From NCBI RefSeq assembly GCF_023023025.1, contig NZ_CP095481.1:2852001-2916000 (forward strand): a stretch of DNA of 64,000 bases. The letters are read 5' to 3'. Source of the DNA: Amycolatopsis sp. WQ 127309 (GTDB lineage Bacteria; Actinomycetota; Actinomycetes; Mycobacteriales; Pseudonocardiaceae). The notes under the pieces are model-generated. The model was not told where the DNA came from, ran no database searches, and worked only from the letters and a program-made list of their open reading frames with translations. Below are positions 8,278 through 15,573 of this stretch, one piece after another. The first letter of the stretch is position 1. Each line of letters opens with the position of its first letter. The position numbers were made by a program, and so were the translations under genes.

Positions 8278-9132
8278 GTGGAACTCACGCCCCCCGGCCC
8301 CCGTGGGATCCCTCCCCTGTTCGCGAGGCTCGTCGACGACTCGGCGCTGTTCCCGCCGGGCGATGCGGCCATGCCCGAAGCCCTGCGCGCGCACTTCGCG
8401 AGCCGGGAGTCCGAACACGCGGGTGTACTGGGGGTTTTTCTCTGCCAGGCGTCCCGTCTGCCCGAGCTGATCACCGAGTTGATCAAGATCAAGCCGAAGC
8501 AGCCGCTGCCGCTTTCCTTGATCATCGACACCGGGCTCGGCGGCGTGCCGAAGGCGATCTCCATCGTCGAGTCGCGCAGTGAGCTGCTCGCGCTGCGGAT
8601 GGTCGAGATGCCCGCGCCGTCCGACGTCGACGAGGTGTGGCTGGAACGCGTCTCGGAGTTCGTCCCCGAGGACGTCATCCGGGTCGTCGAGCCGCGGCGC
8701 GGCGTCGGCTGGCTCGAGGGTGTCCGCAAGGTGATCGAGCACGGCAGCTGGCCGAAGATCCGCTGCGGCGGCAAGGCGGGTGAGAACTTCCCGAGCGTCG
8801 ACGAGGTGGCGGACTTCCTGGCCGTCGTCAGCGGGTCCGCCGGCGCCTCGTTCAAGGCGACGAACAGCCTGCACCGCGCGGTCCGGCACGCCGACCCCGG
8901 CACCGGCTTCGTCCACCACGGCTTCCTCAACCTGCTCGTGGCGTCCGCGCGCAGCCTGTCCGGCGGGGACGTCCGGGCGGCTCTGGAGGAGACCGACGGC
9001 CAGGCGCTGGCCGACGAGGCCCGCGCGCTGCCCGAGCCGGCCGCGAAGGCCGTGCGAGAGCTCTTCGCGTCGTACGCGGCGGCCTCGTTCGACGAGCCGG
9101 TCGCCGACATGGGCGAACTCGGCTTGCTGTGA
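8278..9132 (+). CDS. Conserved protein of unknown function beside hmgA
   Basis: About 284 residues (VELTPPGPRGIPPLFARL onward). It has a conserved-looking start (LVDDSALFPPGDAAM), a central LPLSLIIDTGLGGVP, and a KIRCGGKAGENFPSVDEVA segment reminiscent of a TIM-barrel strand carrying a conserved Gly-Gly. I do not recognise an enzyme family. GTG at 8278 was chosen over ATG 8239 and GTG 8257 because those lie in or before a perfect palindrome in the promoter region; no clear Shine-Dalgarno decides it. Its stop overlaps the IclR start (GTGA), so the two form an operon divergent from homogentisate dioxygenase. A role connected to aromatic catabolism is inferred from position only. Confidence 0.75.
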   Translation: MELTPPGPRGIPPLFARLVDDSALFPPGDAAMPEALRAHFASRESEHAGVLGVFLCQASRLPELITELIKIKPKQPLPLSLIIDTGLGGVPKAISIVESRSELLALRMVEMPAPSDVDEVWLERVSEFVPEDVIRVVEPRRGVGWLEGVRKVIEHGSWPKIRCGGKAGENFPSVDEVADFLAVVSGSAGASFKATNSLHRAVRHADPGTGFVHHGFLNLLVASARSLSGGDVRAALEETDGQALADEARALPEPAAKAVRELFASYAAASFDEPVADMGELGLL

Positions 9133-9770
9133 CCGGCCGGGAGGGGTCGCTGACGCTCGACCGGGGCTTGGCGCTGCTGCAAGCGGTGGCCGACGCCGGC
9201 GGTGACGCGGCGACCATCTCCGAGCTGGCCGTGTCCATCGGGGCCAGCCGCGCGGCCGTCTACCGGCTGCTCGTGCCACTGTCCGAGCGCGGGCTGGTCT
9301 GGCGCGACGGCACCAAGGTCCGGCTCGGCGTCGGCCTGCTCCGGCTGGCCGGGCAGGTCCTGCCGCAGCTGCGGGACGCGGCCGGCCCGGTGCTGCGCGA
9401 GCTGGCCGAGAAGGTCGGCGCGACCGCGCACCTGTCGGTCGAACAGGGGGCGCAAGCGCTTGCGGTGGCCGTCGTGGAGCCGTCCTGGACGAGTTTCCAC
9501 GTCGCCTACCGCGTCGGCAGCCGGCACGCGCTCAACTCGGGCGCGGCCGGCAAGGCGATGACCCTGCGCCCCGGCGGCGACGGCTGGGTGACCTCGGCCG
9601 GCGAGCTGGAAGCGGGCGCGTCCGGCGTCGCCGCGCCGGTGCGCGGGGTGCCCGGGCTGCGGGCGAGCGTCGGCGTCGTCTCCCTCGAACCCCTCAAGGC
9701 CGCCGAGGTCGGGCCGCAGGTCGTTGCGGCCGCCGCCCGGCTGACCGAGGTGCTCCGAACGGACGCGTAG
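9129..9770 (+). CDS. IclR family transcriptional regulator
   Basis: A 213-residue protein. The N-terminal winged helix-turn-helix (LDRGLALLQAVADAGGDAATISELAVSIGAS, then VYRLLVPLSERGLV) is followed by an IclR effector-binding domain (RLAGQVLPQLRDAAGPVLRELAEKVGATAHLSV...GSRHALNSGAAGKA). It is somewhat shorter than typical IclR proteins (about 250), mainly at the C-terminus. The GTG start overlaps the upstream stop by four bases. IclR proteins often control aromatic catabolism, and the divergent neighbour is hmgA, so regulation of hmgA is likely but inferred. Confidence 0.9.
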   Translation: MTGREGSLTLDRGLALLQAVADAGGDAATISELAVSIGASRAAVYRLLVPLSERGLVWRDGTKVRLGVGLLRLAGQVLPQLRDAAGPVLRELAEKVGATAHLSVEQGAQALAVAVVEPSWTSFHVAYRVGSRHALNSGAAGKAMTLRPGGDGWVTSAGELEAGASGVAAPVRGVPGLRASVGVVSLEPLKAAEVGPQVVAAAARLTEVLRTDA

Positions 9771-9852
9771 TTGGCGCATCGGCGCTGGGATGTGATCTCG
9801 TGGTGTCAGAGGCGGCTCAGCGGGGAGCCGTCGTGACCCGGCCGGGGGTGCG

Positions 9853-10233
9853 GTGAAGATTCCCGAAGAGCTCGTCGGCTGCGCGGTCCGCCGGACCGCG
9901 TTCGACTTCCAGGTGCGTCTCGAACTCGTCGACGAGCCGGAGGACGACGAGCCGCGCGTCGACGCCGAACTCGTCGTCGAGACGTCGTTCCGGCTGCGTG
10001 ACGCCGACGGCCGCTGCCACGACCTCAGACCGGCGACCGGGGCCGCGCTGGCGCCCGTGCTCGACCTGTTCGGCCACACGGTGACGGCCGTCCGGCTGCG
10101 GTCCGGCAGCCTCGCGCTGACGTTCGACAACGGCGCCGAGCTGTCCGTCTGGCCGGATCCGGCGTACGAGTCGTGGTGGCTGACCGGGCACGGCATCGAG
10201 CCGATCCTGGTCGGGCCGGGGGAGTCGAACTAG
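9853..10233 (+). CDS. DUF6188 family protein
   Basis: A 126-residue acidic soluble protein: PEELVGCAVRRTAFDFQVRLEL at the N-terminus, an all-beta middle, and a C-terminal pattern LTFDNGAELSVWPDPAYESWWLTG followed by GPG. This matches the DUF6188 pattern in actinobacterial proteins (a strand with F.NG..L.V, then an acidic YE.W and PG). Function is unknown. Its stop overlaps the convergent DUF998 gene by four bases. Confidence 0.7.
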   Translation: MKIPEELVGCAVRRTAFDFQVRLELVDEPEDDEPRVDAELVVETSFRLRDADGRCHDLRPATGAALAPVLDLFGHTVTAVRLRSGSLALTFDNGAELSVWPDPAYESWWLTGHGIEPILVGPGESN

Positions 10234-10898
10234 CGCCGCGACGCGGCCACGAGCGGCCGGACCATGCTCAGCAGCAGCGCGACGTCGACGGTGAACAGGA
10301 GCCGCTCGAACAGCCCGAGCGTGACCTCCTGGTGCGCCGGGCCGACGATCAGCGTCACGACGAAGCCGCCGAGCACGACGCCGACACTGGCGAAGCTCGC
10401 CGTGGCCAAGCGCCGGATCGTGGTGCGGCGCGGCTCCCACGGGCAGCGCTCGCGGCCCCTGCGGGTCAGCACGAACGCGGCCGCGGGCAGCGCGACGAAC
10501 GCCGTCAGCGCGGCGATGTTGTGCACCTGTCCGGACAGCGAACGCGCTTCGCCGTCCGGGTCGACGGGCACGAGCCCGCACACCAGCAGCCCGGCCGACC
10601 AGACGCCGAGCAGCACGCAGACGGCGGTGGTGCCCGGGCGGCGCGCCTTGGCGATGCCGGTGAGCAGCGCGACCGAGCCGAGGGCCAGCGCCAGGCACAT
10701 CGCGCTGAACAGCGGCGCGGCCGACGAGCCGCCGAGCTTGCCGTAGACGTACTCCGACAGCGTCTGCCAGATCGGGCTGACCTGGCCGGACAGGCGCAGG
10801 TGCAGGTCGATCGAGATGGCCACGGCCAGGCCGATGCCGCCCAGCGCGAGCCTGCCGTGCACCGGCGAGACGGCGGTCTGCGGCTTCGGAGCGGTCAC
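10230..10898 (-). CDS. DUF998 membrane protein
   Basis: A 222-residue integral membrane protein with about six hydrophobic helices. It carries the DUF998 feature of an ISDLS/LSEYVYG-type motif after the first helix (here QTLSEYVYGKLGG) and a VHNIAALTAFVALP helix in the middle. Role unknown; DUF998 proteins are found widely in actinomycetes without a defined substrate. A stem-loop (10930-10956) lies about 30 bases before the start. Confidence 0.82.
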   Translation of the reverse strand: MTAPKPQTAVSPVHGRLALGGIGLAVAISIDLHLRLSGQVSPIWQTLSEYVYGKLGGSSAAPLFSAMCLALALGSVALLTGIAKARRPGTTAVCVLLGVWSAGLLVCGLVPVDPDGEARSLSGQVHNIAALTAFVALPAAAFVLTRRGRERCPWEPRRTTIRRLATASFASVGVVLGGFVVTLIVGPAHQEVTLGLFERLLFTVDVALLLSMVRPLVAASRR

Positions 10899-10929
10899 CT
10901 GCGGTCTCCTGCTGGTCGAGGCATGGAGA

Positions 10930-10956
10930 AGGGCAAGGTGGTGTTCACCTTGCCCT
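10930..10956. terminator. Stem-loop between the GDT1-like and DUF998 genes
   Basis: AGGGCAAGGTG (10930-10940) and CACCTTGCCCT (10946-10956) are perfect 11-base arms with a 5-base loop. The most likely role is terminator of the reverse-strand gene ending at 11015. Because it lies upstream of the DUF998 start it could also attenuate that gene. Confidence 0.6.
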
Positions 10957-11014
10957 CACCCTTTCGTTCCCGAAAGGTTACCGCGTGATCCTGTGAAGAA
11001 CTCGTACGTCCAGG

Positions 11015-11614
11015 TCAGAAGGCCAGCTGGAGCAGGGCGAACGCCGCGAAACCGGCGAACGCGAACCCGGCGACGCGCTGGATCAGCTTCGGCCGGATCT
11101 TGCCGCGGATCTTGCCGCCGATGAACACCGCGAGCCCGGCCACCACGACGAGCGCGGCGAACGAGCCGACGCCGACCGCGATCGGGTTGCCGATCCGGGC
11201 GGCGAGGCTCGCCGTCGCGAGCTGCGAGGCGTCACCCCACTCGGCGGCGAAGAGCACGCCGAACGACGTCAGCGCGGAGCGCCAGAAGGTCGCCGGCGAG
11301 GGGCCCGTGCGCGAAGCGTCTTCGCCCGCTTCGTCCGCGTCACTGAATCCCTCGCGAAGGAGCATGAAAGAGCCGAGACCGAACATCGTGGCGACGACCA
11401 GGGAAAGCACGACGTCCGGCAACAGCGTCAACACACTGCCGAACGCGACCGCGATGACGCATTGCACGGCGAACGCGGCGCACACCCCGGCGAATACCGG
11501 CCAGCCCCGGAAACGGGTGGTCAGCACCAAGGTCGCGACCAGCGTCTTGTCCGGCAGCTCCACGGCGAGGACCAGGCCGAACGCGCTGATCAACGCCACC
11601 ATCGCGGTAGTCAT
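11015..11614 (-). CDS. TMEM165/GDT1 (UPF0016) family cation transporter
   Basis: A 199-residue protein with two homologous halves of three helices each. The first carries ELPDKTLVATLVLTTRF and the second EWGDASQLATASLAAR, the E-x-G-D-K/R-T/S signature of the UPF0016/GDT1 family of Ca2+/Mn2+ exporters (the first copy has Pro instead of Gly). A central acidic loop (SDADEAGEDASRTGP) joins the halves. ATG at 11614 was chosen because the residues before it are not family-like and the ribosome-binding site lies just upstream. That site is inside a perfect hairpin (see 11625-11652), which suggests post-transcriptional control. Confidence 0.88.
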   Translation of the reverse strand: MTTAMVALISAFGLVLAVELPDKTLVATLVLTTRFRGWPVFAGVCAAFAVQCVIAVAFGSVLTLLPDVVLSLVVATMFGLGSFMLLREGFSDADEAGEDASRTGPSPATFWRSALTSFGVLFAAEWGDASQLATASLAARIGNPIAVGVGSFAALVVVAGLAVFIGGKIRGKIRPKLIQRVAGFAFAGFAAFALLQLAF

Positions 11615-11624
11615 GAGTATTCTC

Positions 11625-11652
11625 GCCCCTTTCGCTGCAACGATAAAGGGGC
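11625..11652 (-). promoter_or_regulatory. Hairpin that could hide the ribosome-binding site of the GDT1-like gene
   Basis: On the reverse strand GCCCCTTT pairs perfectly with AAAGGGGC across a 12-base loop. The second arm holds the AAAGGGG that would serve as Shine-Dalgarno about 10 bases before ATG 11614. The leader back to about 11780 carries further short pairings. It does not look like the yybP-ykoY manganese riboswitch. Confidence 0.5.
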
Positions 11653-11786
11653 GGTTCAGCGAGTCGCAAGCTGATGGCTTCTGCGAAATTGCCGAATCGG
11701 TACCCATGAATTTGTCATCGCGGTCGGTTGCACAATTTTCTTCGGCACGCCGAATTTCCGGTTGTGGCCTGCGGTAGATTGCGGTC

Positions 11787-12752
11787 ATGGGGACGGAAGC
11801 GCGTACTGCGCAGGTCAACGAGGTCATCCGCCGGCTGGACGCGCACTACGTCTTCCCGGACGTCGCGGCGAAGCTGGCGGAGGTGCTTCGCCGGCGTCTC
11901 GACGAAGGCGCGTACGCGGACCTCGACGACATCGAGTTCGCGACGGTCGTCACAGTGGATCTGCAGTCGGTGAACGGCGACAAGCACGTGCGGCTGCGCC
12001 ACCACGTCGACCCGGTCCCGGACGCCGAAGGCGACGACGAGGCCTTCGACATGGAGGCGTACCGCCTCGAAGCCCAGCTCTCGGGTTACGGCCTCGCGGC
12101 CGCGAGGCGGCTCGCGGGCAACGTCGGTTACCTCGACACGACGATGTTCTACCCGGCGGAGATCGTGCGGGACGCGGTCGCGGGGGCGATGACGCTGCTC
12201 TCCGGCACCGACGCGCTGCTGCTCGACGTCCGCCGCAACCGCGGCGGCGACCCGCGCACGGTCGCGATGCTGATCAGCTACCTCGTCGACGAGCCGACGC
12301 ACTACCTGAGCATCTACGAGCGCGAAGGCAACAAGACCAGCGAGATGTGGACCTGGCCGTACGTGCCGGGCACGCTGTTCGGCGCGGGCAAGCCGGTGTG
12401 GGTGCTGACCGGGCCGGACACGTTCTCCGGCGGCGAGGACGTCAGCTTCTCGCTGCAGCGGCTGGGCCGCGCGAAGACGGTCGGCACGGCGACCCGGGGC
12501 GGCGCGCACCCGCGCAACCAGTTCAAAGTGGACACCCACCTCGACGTGACGGTGTCGATCGCGCGCGGCTTCCACCCGGTGACCGGCGACAACTGGGAAG
12601 GCACCGGCGTCCGCCCGGACATCCCGGTCGACGCGGACAAGGCGTTCGACACGGCGTACGCGCTGGCGCTGGAGCACGTGCTCGACCTCGGCGACACCGG
12701 CCCGCGGCGGGCCGTCGCCGAGGAAGCGCGGGCGGCGCTCGACCGGATGTAG
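11787..12752 (+). CDS. S41 family peptidase (tail-specific protease family)
   Basis: A 321-residue protein with an N-terminal helical part (NEVIRRLDAHYVFPDVAAKLAEVL) typical of the interphotoreceptor-retinoid-binding/Tsp branch, then the S41 core. LLLDVRRNRGGDPRTVAMLIS is the strand-plus-GG element, VLTGPDTFSGGED contains the nucleophilic Ser, and GTATRGGAHP follows. There is no signal peptide and no PDZ domain, so it is probably a cytosolic peptidase. It appears monocistronic, with a hairpin right after the stop. Confidence 0.9.
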   Translation: MGTEARTAQVNEVIRRLDAHYVFPDVAAKLAEVLRRRLDEGAYADLDDIEFATVVTVDLQSVNGDKHVRLRHHVDPVPDAEGDDEAFDMEAYRLEAQLSGYGLAAARRLAGNVGYLDTTMFYPAEIVRDAVAGAMTLLSGTDALLLDVRRNRGGDPRTVAMLISYLVDEPTHYLSIYEREGNKTSEMWTWPYVPGTLFGAGKPVWVLTGPDTFSGGEDVSFSLQRLGRAKTVGTATRGGAHPRNQFKVDTHLDVTVSIARGFHPVTGDNWEGTGVRPDIPVDADKAFDTAYALALEHVLDLGDTGPRRAVAEEARAALDRM

Positions 12753-12764
12753 TGGATGTAGTCA

Positions 12765-12784
12765 CCCAGGACGTTGGTCCTGGG
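12765..12784 (+). terminator. Hairpin after the S41 peptidase gene
   Basis: CCCAGGAC (12765-12772) and GTCCTGGG (12777-12784) are perfect arms with a 4-base loop, 13 bases after the stop. No T-run follows, as is common in this group. Confidence 0.6.
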
Positions 12785-12792
12785 CACATCGG

Positions 12793-12809
12793 GACCAGTT
12801 GAACTGGTC
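12793..12809. promoter_or_regulatory. Perfect 17-base palindrome upstream of cydA
   Basis: GACCAGTT-G-AACTGGTC lies 32 bases before the cydA GTG. It is a good candidate operator for a dimeric regulator of the cytochrome bd genes. It does not resemble the Rex consensus (TTGTGAA-N-TTCACAA). Confidence 0.5.
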
Positions 12810-12840
12810 GCGCCGCCGGGCCCGGAGCACGCTGGGCTAC

Positions 12841-14313
12841 GTGGAGGTCCTTGAGCTAGCGCGGTGGCAGTTCGGCATCACCACCGTCTACCACTTCCTG
12901 ATGGTCCCGTTGACCATCGGGCTGTCGATCCTGGTCGCGGCGATGCAGACCCGCTGGGTCCGCACCGGCGAGCTGCGGCACCTGAAGATGACGAAGTTCT
13001 GGGGCAAGCTGCTGCTGGTCAACTTCGCCATGGGCGTGGTGACCGGCATCGTCCAGGAGTTCCAGTTCGGGATGACGTGGAGCGCGTACTCCCGCTTCGT
13101 CGGCGACGTCTTCGGCGCGCCGCTGGCCATGGAAGGGCTCCTCGCGTTCTTCGTCGAGTCGACGTTCCTCGGCCTGTGGATCTTCGGCTGGGACCGGCTG
13201 CCGAAGAAGGTGCACCTGGCGTGCGCGTGGGCGTTTTCGCTGGCCACGATGGCTTCGGCGTACTTCATCCTGGCCGCGAACTCGTGGATGCAGCACCCGG
13301 TCGGCGTCACGTTCGAGAACGGCAAGCCGACGATGAACTCGATCTGGGCGGTGCTGACGAACAACACGGCGCTGGCCGCGATCCCGCACACACTGGCCGG
13401 CGCGTTCTCGGTGGCGGCGGCCTTCCTGGTCGGCATCGCCGGCTGGCACCTCTGGCGCCGCGGCGACCACCAGGACGTCTGGCGGACGTCGCTGCGCCTC
13501 GGCGGCTGGGTCGGCATCGCCGCGTTCGCCGTCCTCGCGATCACCGGTGACACGCAGGGCAAGCTGATGTTCGAGCAGCAGCCGATGAAGATGGCGTCTG
13601 CGGAAGCGTTGTGCCACACGGAACAACCGGCGAGCTTCTCGATCATCGCGATCGGCGACGTCGCGGGCTCGAACTGCGAAGACGTCAAGACGTTCAACGT
13701 GCCGGCGCTGCTCTCGTTCTTGGCGCACAACGACTTCAAGACCGAGGTCAAGGGCGTCGAGGACCTGATCGGGGAGTACCAGGCGAAGTACGGCACGAAC
13801 TACCCGAATGACCCGGACCTGGGCTCGCTCGCGGGAAAGCCGATCGACTACGTCCCGAACCTCCCGGTGACGTACTGGGGCTTCCGCATGATGATCGGCT
13901 TCGGCGCGGTGTCGGCGGGCATCGGCCTGCTGGCCCTGTGGCTGACCCGCCGCGACCGGATCCCCGGCTCACGCTGGTTCCCGTGGCTGGTCCTGGCCGG
14001 CGTGGCCACCCCGTTCCTGGGCAACAGCGCGGGCTGGATCTTCACGGAGATGGGCCGTCAGCCGTTCGTGGTGGCCCCGAACCCGTCGGGCGTCGACGGC
14101 GTCTGGATGTTCACCGCCCAGGCGGTCTCGCGGTTGTCGACGGGCGAGGTCTGGACGTCCCTCATCGCCCTGACCACGGTGTACGCCGTGCTGGGCGTGG
14201 TGGAGCTGTACCTGATGCGCAAGTACATCCGCGGCGGCGTCGACGCGGTGATGCCCCCGAAGAAGCAAGACGACGACAACGAACCGGGCGACACGCTCGC
14301 GTTCGCCTACTGA
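12841..14313 (+). CDS. cydA: Cytochrome bd ubiquinol/menaquinol oxidase subunit I
   Basis: A 490-residue membrane protein, the quinol-oxidising, haem-bearing subunit of cytochrome bd, a high-affinity terminal oxidase. The start ARWQFGITTVYHFLMVPLTIG contains the conserved haem-ligand His region. WVRTGELRHLKMTKFWGKL and the GRQPF motif (EMGRQPFVVAPNPSG, near residue 400) are diagnostic. The Q-loop (about 255-330) is of the short type usual in actinobacteria. GTG at 12841 gives the family start; the open frame extends 14 codons upstream but those residues are not family-like. Unusually, cydB does not follow directly but 252 bases later. Confidence 0.96.
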   Translation: MEVLELARWQFGITTVYHFLMVPLTIGLSILVAAMQTRWVRTGELRHLKMTKFWGKLLLVNFAMGVVTGIVQEFQFGMTWSAYSRFVGDVFGAPLAMEGLLAFFVESTFLGLWIFGWDRLPKKVHLACAWAFSLATMASAYFILAANSWMQHPVGVTFENGKPTMNSIWAVLTNNTALAAIPHTLAGAFSVAAAFLVGIAGWHLWRRGDHQDVWRTSLRLGGWVGIAAFAVLAITGDTQGKLMFEQQPMKMASAEALCHTEQPASFSIIAIGDVAGSNCEDVKTFNVPALLSFLAHNDFKTEVKGVEDLIGEYQAKYGTNYPNDPDLGSLAGKPIDYVPNLPVTYWGFRMMIGFGAVSAGIGLLALWLTRRDRIPGSRWFPWLVLAGVATPFLGNSAGWIFTEMGRQPFVVAPNPSGVDGVWMFTAQAVSRLSTGEVWTSLIALTTVYAVLGVVELYLMRKYIRGGVDAVMPPKKQDDDNEPGDTLAFAY

Positions 14314-14369
14314 GGCGGCGACGATGAGCACCCTGACCCACCCCAAGCCCGCTGACCAGGCAAAACCCC

Positions 14370-14399
14370 CTGCTGCGGGCCCAACCTCCCGCAAAGCAG
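14370..14399 (+). terminator. Imperfect hairpin after cydA
   Basis: CTGCTGCGGG pairs with CCCGCAAAGCAG with a small bulge around an 8-base loop, 57 bases after the cydA stop. It could reduce read-through into cydB. A GC palindrome-rich patch (14405-14430, GTCCCGGGGGGCGGCCCC) follows. Confidence 0.4.
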
Positions 14400-14460
14400 C
14401 CCCCACCCGTCCCGGGGGGCGGCCCCGAACCCAGCGTATCGGCTTGGTCACTCTCACGGG

Positions 14461-14504
14461 TTACCCACAGCAAATCTGTGGACAACTCGACCACTTGTGG
14501 ATAA
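14461..14504. promoter_or_regulatory. Cluster of three DnaA-box-like sites between cydA and cydB
   Basis: TTACCCACA (14461-14469, one mismatch to TTATCCACA), TGTGGACAA (14477-14485, exact TTGTCCACA on the other strand) and TGTGGATAA (14496-14504, exact TTATCCACA on the other strand) lie within 44 bases. A GATCGAG-G-CTCGATC palindrome follows at about 14513-14527. The rest of 14314-14565 contains no convincing gene. Confidence 0.6.
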
Positions 14505-14565
14505 CTCACGGCGATCGAGGCTCGATCACGGCCGAACGTCGGGCCGACGTGCTAGGCGGCGTCCG

Positions 14566-15573
14566 ATGACCCTCCCGACGATCTGGTTCTGCGTCATCGC
14601 CTTCTTCTGGGCCGGCTACCTGTTCCTCGAAGGCTTCGACTTCGGCGTCGGCATGCTGCTGCCGGTGCTCGCGCGCGACAACACCGAGCGCCGCGTCATG
14701 GTCAACACCATCGGGCCCGTCTGGGACGGCAACGAAGTCTGGGTGATCGTCGCCGGCGGGGCGATGTTCGCCGCCTTCCCCGGGTGGTACGCCAGCCTCT
14801 TTTCCGCCGCCTACCTGCCGCTTCTCCTCCTGCTGCTCGCCTTGATCGGCCGCGGCGTCGCCTTCGAATACCGCGGCAAGGTCGACTCCGACCGCTGGCG
14901 CCGCGCGTGGGACCGCGTGATCGTGGCCGGCTCGTGGATCCCGCCGCTCGGCGTCGGGCTGATCCTCGCGACGACCGTCCTCGGCCTGCCCCTCGACGCC
15001 GAAGGCAACCGCGTGGGCTCCGCGTTCGCCGCGTTCCGCTGGGACACCCTGCTCGGCGCGGTCGCCGTCGCCGCCTTCTCGATCACCCACGGCGCCGCGT
15101 TCCTCGCCCTCAAAACCACCGGTGACCTCCGGGAACGCGCCCGGACCTTGGCGCTGCGCGTGTTGCCGCTCGCGATGGTGCCGGTCGTCGCCTTCCTGGC
15201 CGTCGTCCAGTGGCGCGAAGGCACGCTGTGGACACTGCTCGCGTTTGGGATCAGTGCTCTCGCCGCGGTAGTCGCCTGGCTGAAGCTGCGCGCCGACCGC
15301 GACGGCCAGGCGTTCGCCGCGCTCGGCGTCGTCATCGCCGGGGCCGCCGTCACGATGTTCGGCTCGCTCTTCCCGAACGTCCTGCCCTCGACCCTCGACG
15401 CCGCCAACACGCTGACCATCGCCGACACGGCGTCGAGCCCGTACACGCTGACGGTGATGACCTGGGTCGCCGTCTTCGGGGCTCCCGCCGTGCTGATCTA
15501 CCAGGGCTGGACGTACTGGGTGTTCCGCAAGCGCATCGGCACCCAGCACATCCCGGCGGTCCACGCACCATGA
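14566..15573 (+). CDS. cydB: Cytochrome bd oxidase subunit II
   Basis: A 335-residue protein with about eight to nine helices. It starts MTLPTIWFCVIAFFWAGYLFLEGFDFGVGML, the classic CydB N-terminus, and continues with WDGNEVWVIVAGGAMFAAFPGWYA. It forms the oxidase heterodimer with CydA. ATG at 14566 was chosen over the upstream ATG at 14497 because the conserved sequence begins there. Its stop overlaps the cydDC start (ATGA), so cydB and cydDC are co-translated. Confidence 0.96.
   Translation: MTLPTIWFCVIAFFWAGYLFLEGFDFGVGMLLPVLARDNTERRVMVNTIGPVWDGNEVWVIVAGGAMFAAFPGWYASLFSAAYLPLLLLLLALIGRGVAFEYRGKVDSDRWRRAWDRVIVAGSWIPPLGVGLILATTVLGLPLDAEGNRVGSAFAAFRWDTLLGAVAVAAFSITHGAAFLALKTTGDLRERARTLALRVLPLAMVPVVAFLAVVQWREGTLWTLLAFGISALAAVVAWLKLRADRDGQAFAALGVVIAGAAVTMFGSLFPNVLPSTLDAANTLTIADTASSPYTLTVMTWVAVFGAPAVLIYQGWTYWVFRKRIGTQHIPAVHAP

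Noticed and set aside
11612..11780. A yybP-ykoY manganese riboswitch upstream of the GDT1-like gene
   Set aside because: The conserved GGGGAGUA start and CUACGU end are not present.
14324..14569. An 81-codon frame between cydA and cydB
   Set aside because: No Shine-Dalgarno, no membrane segment as CydX would need, and low-complexity proline-rich sequence; hairpins and DnaA boxes explain the region better.
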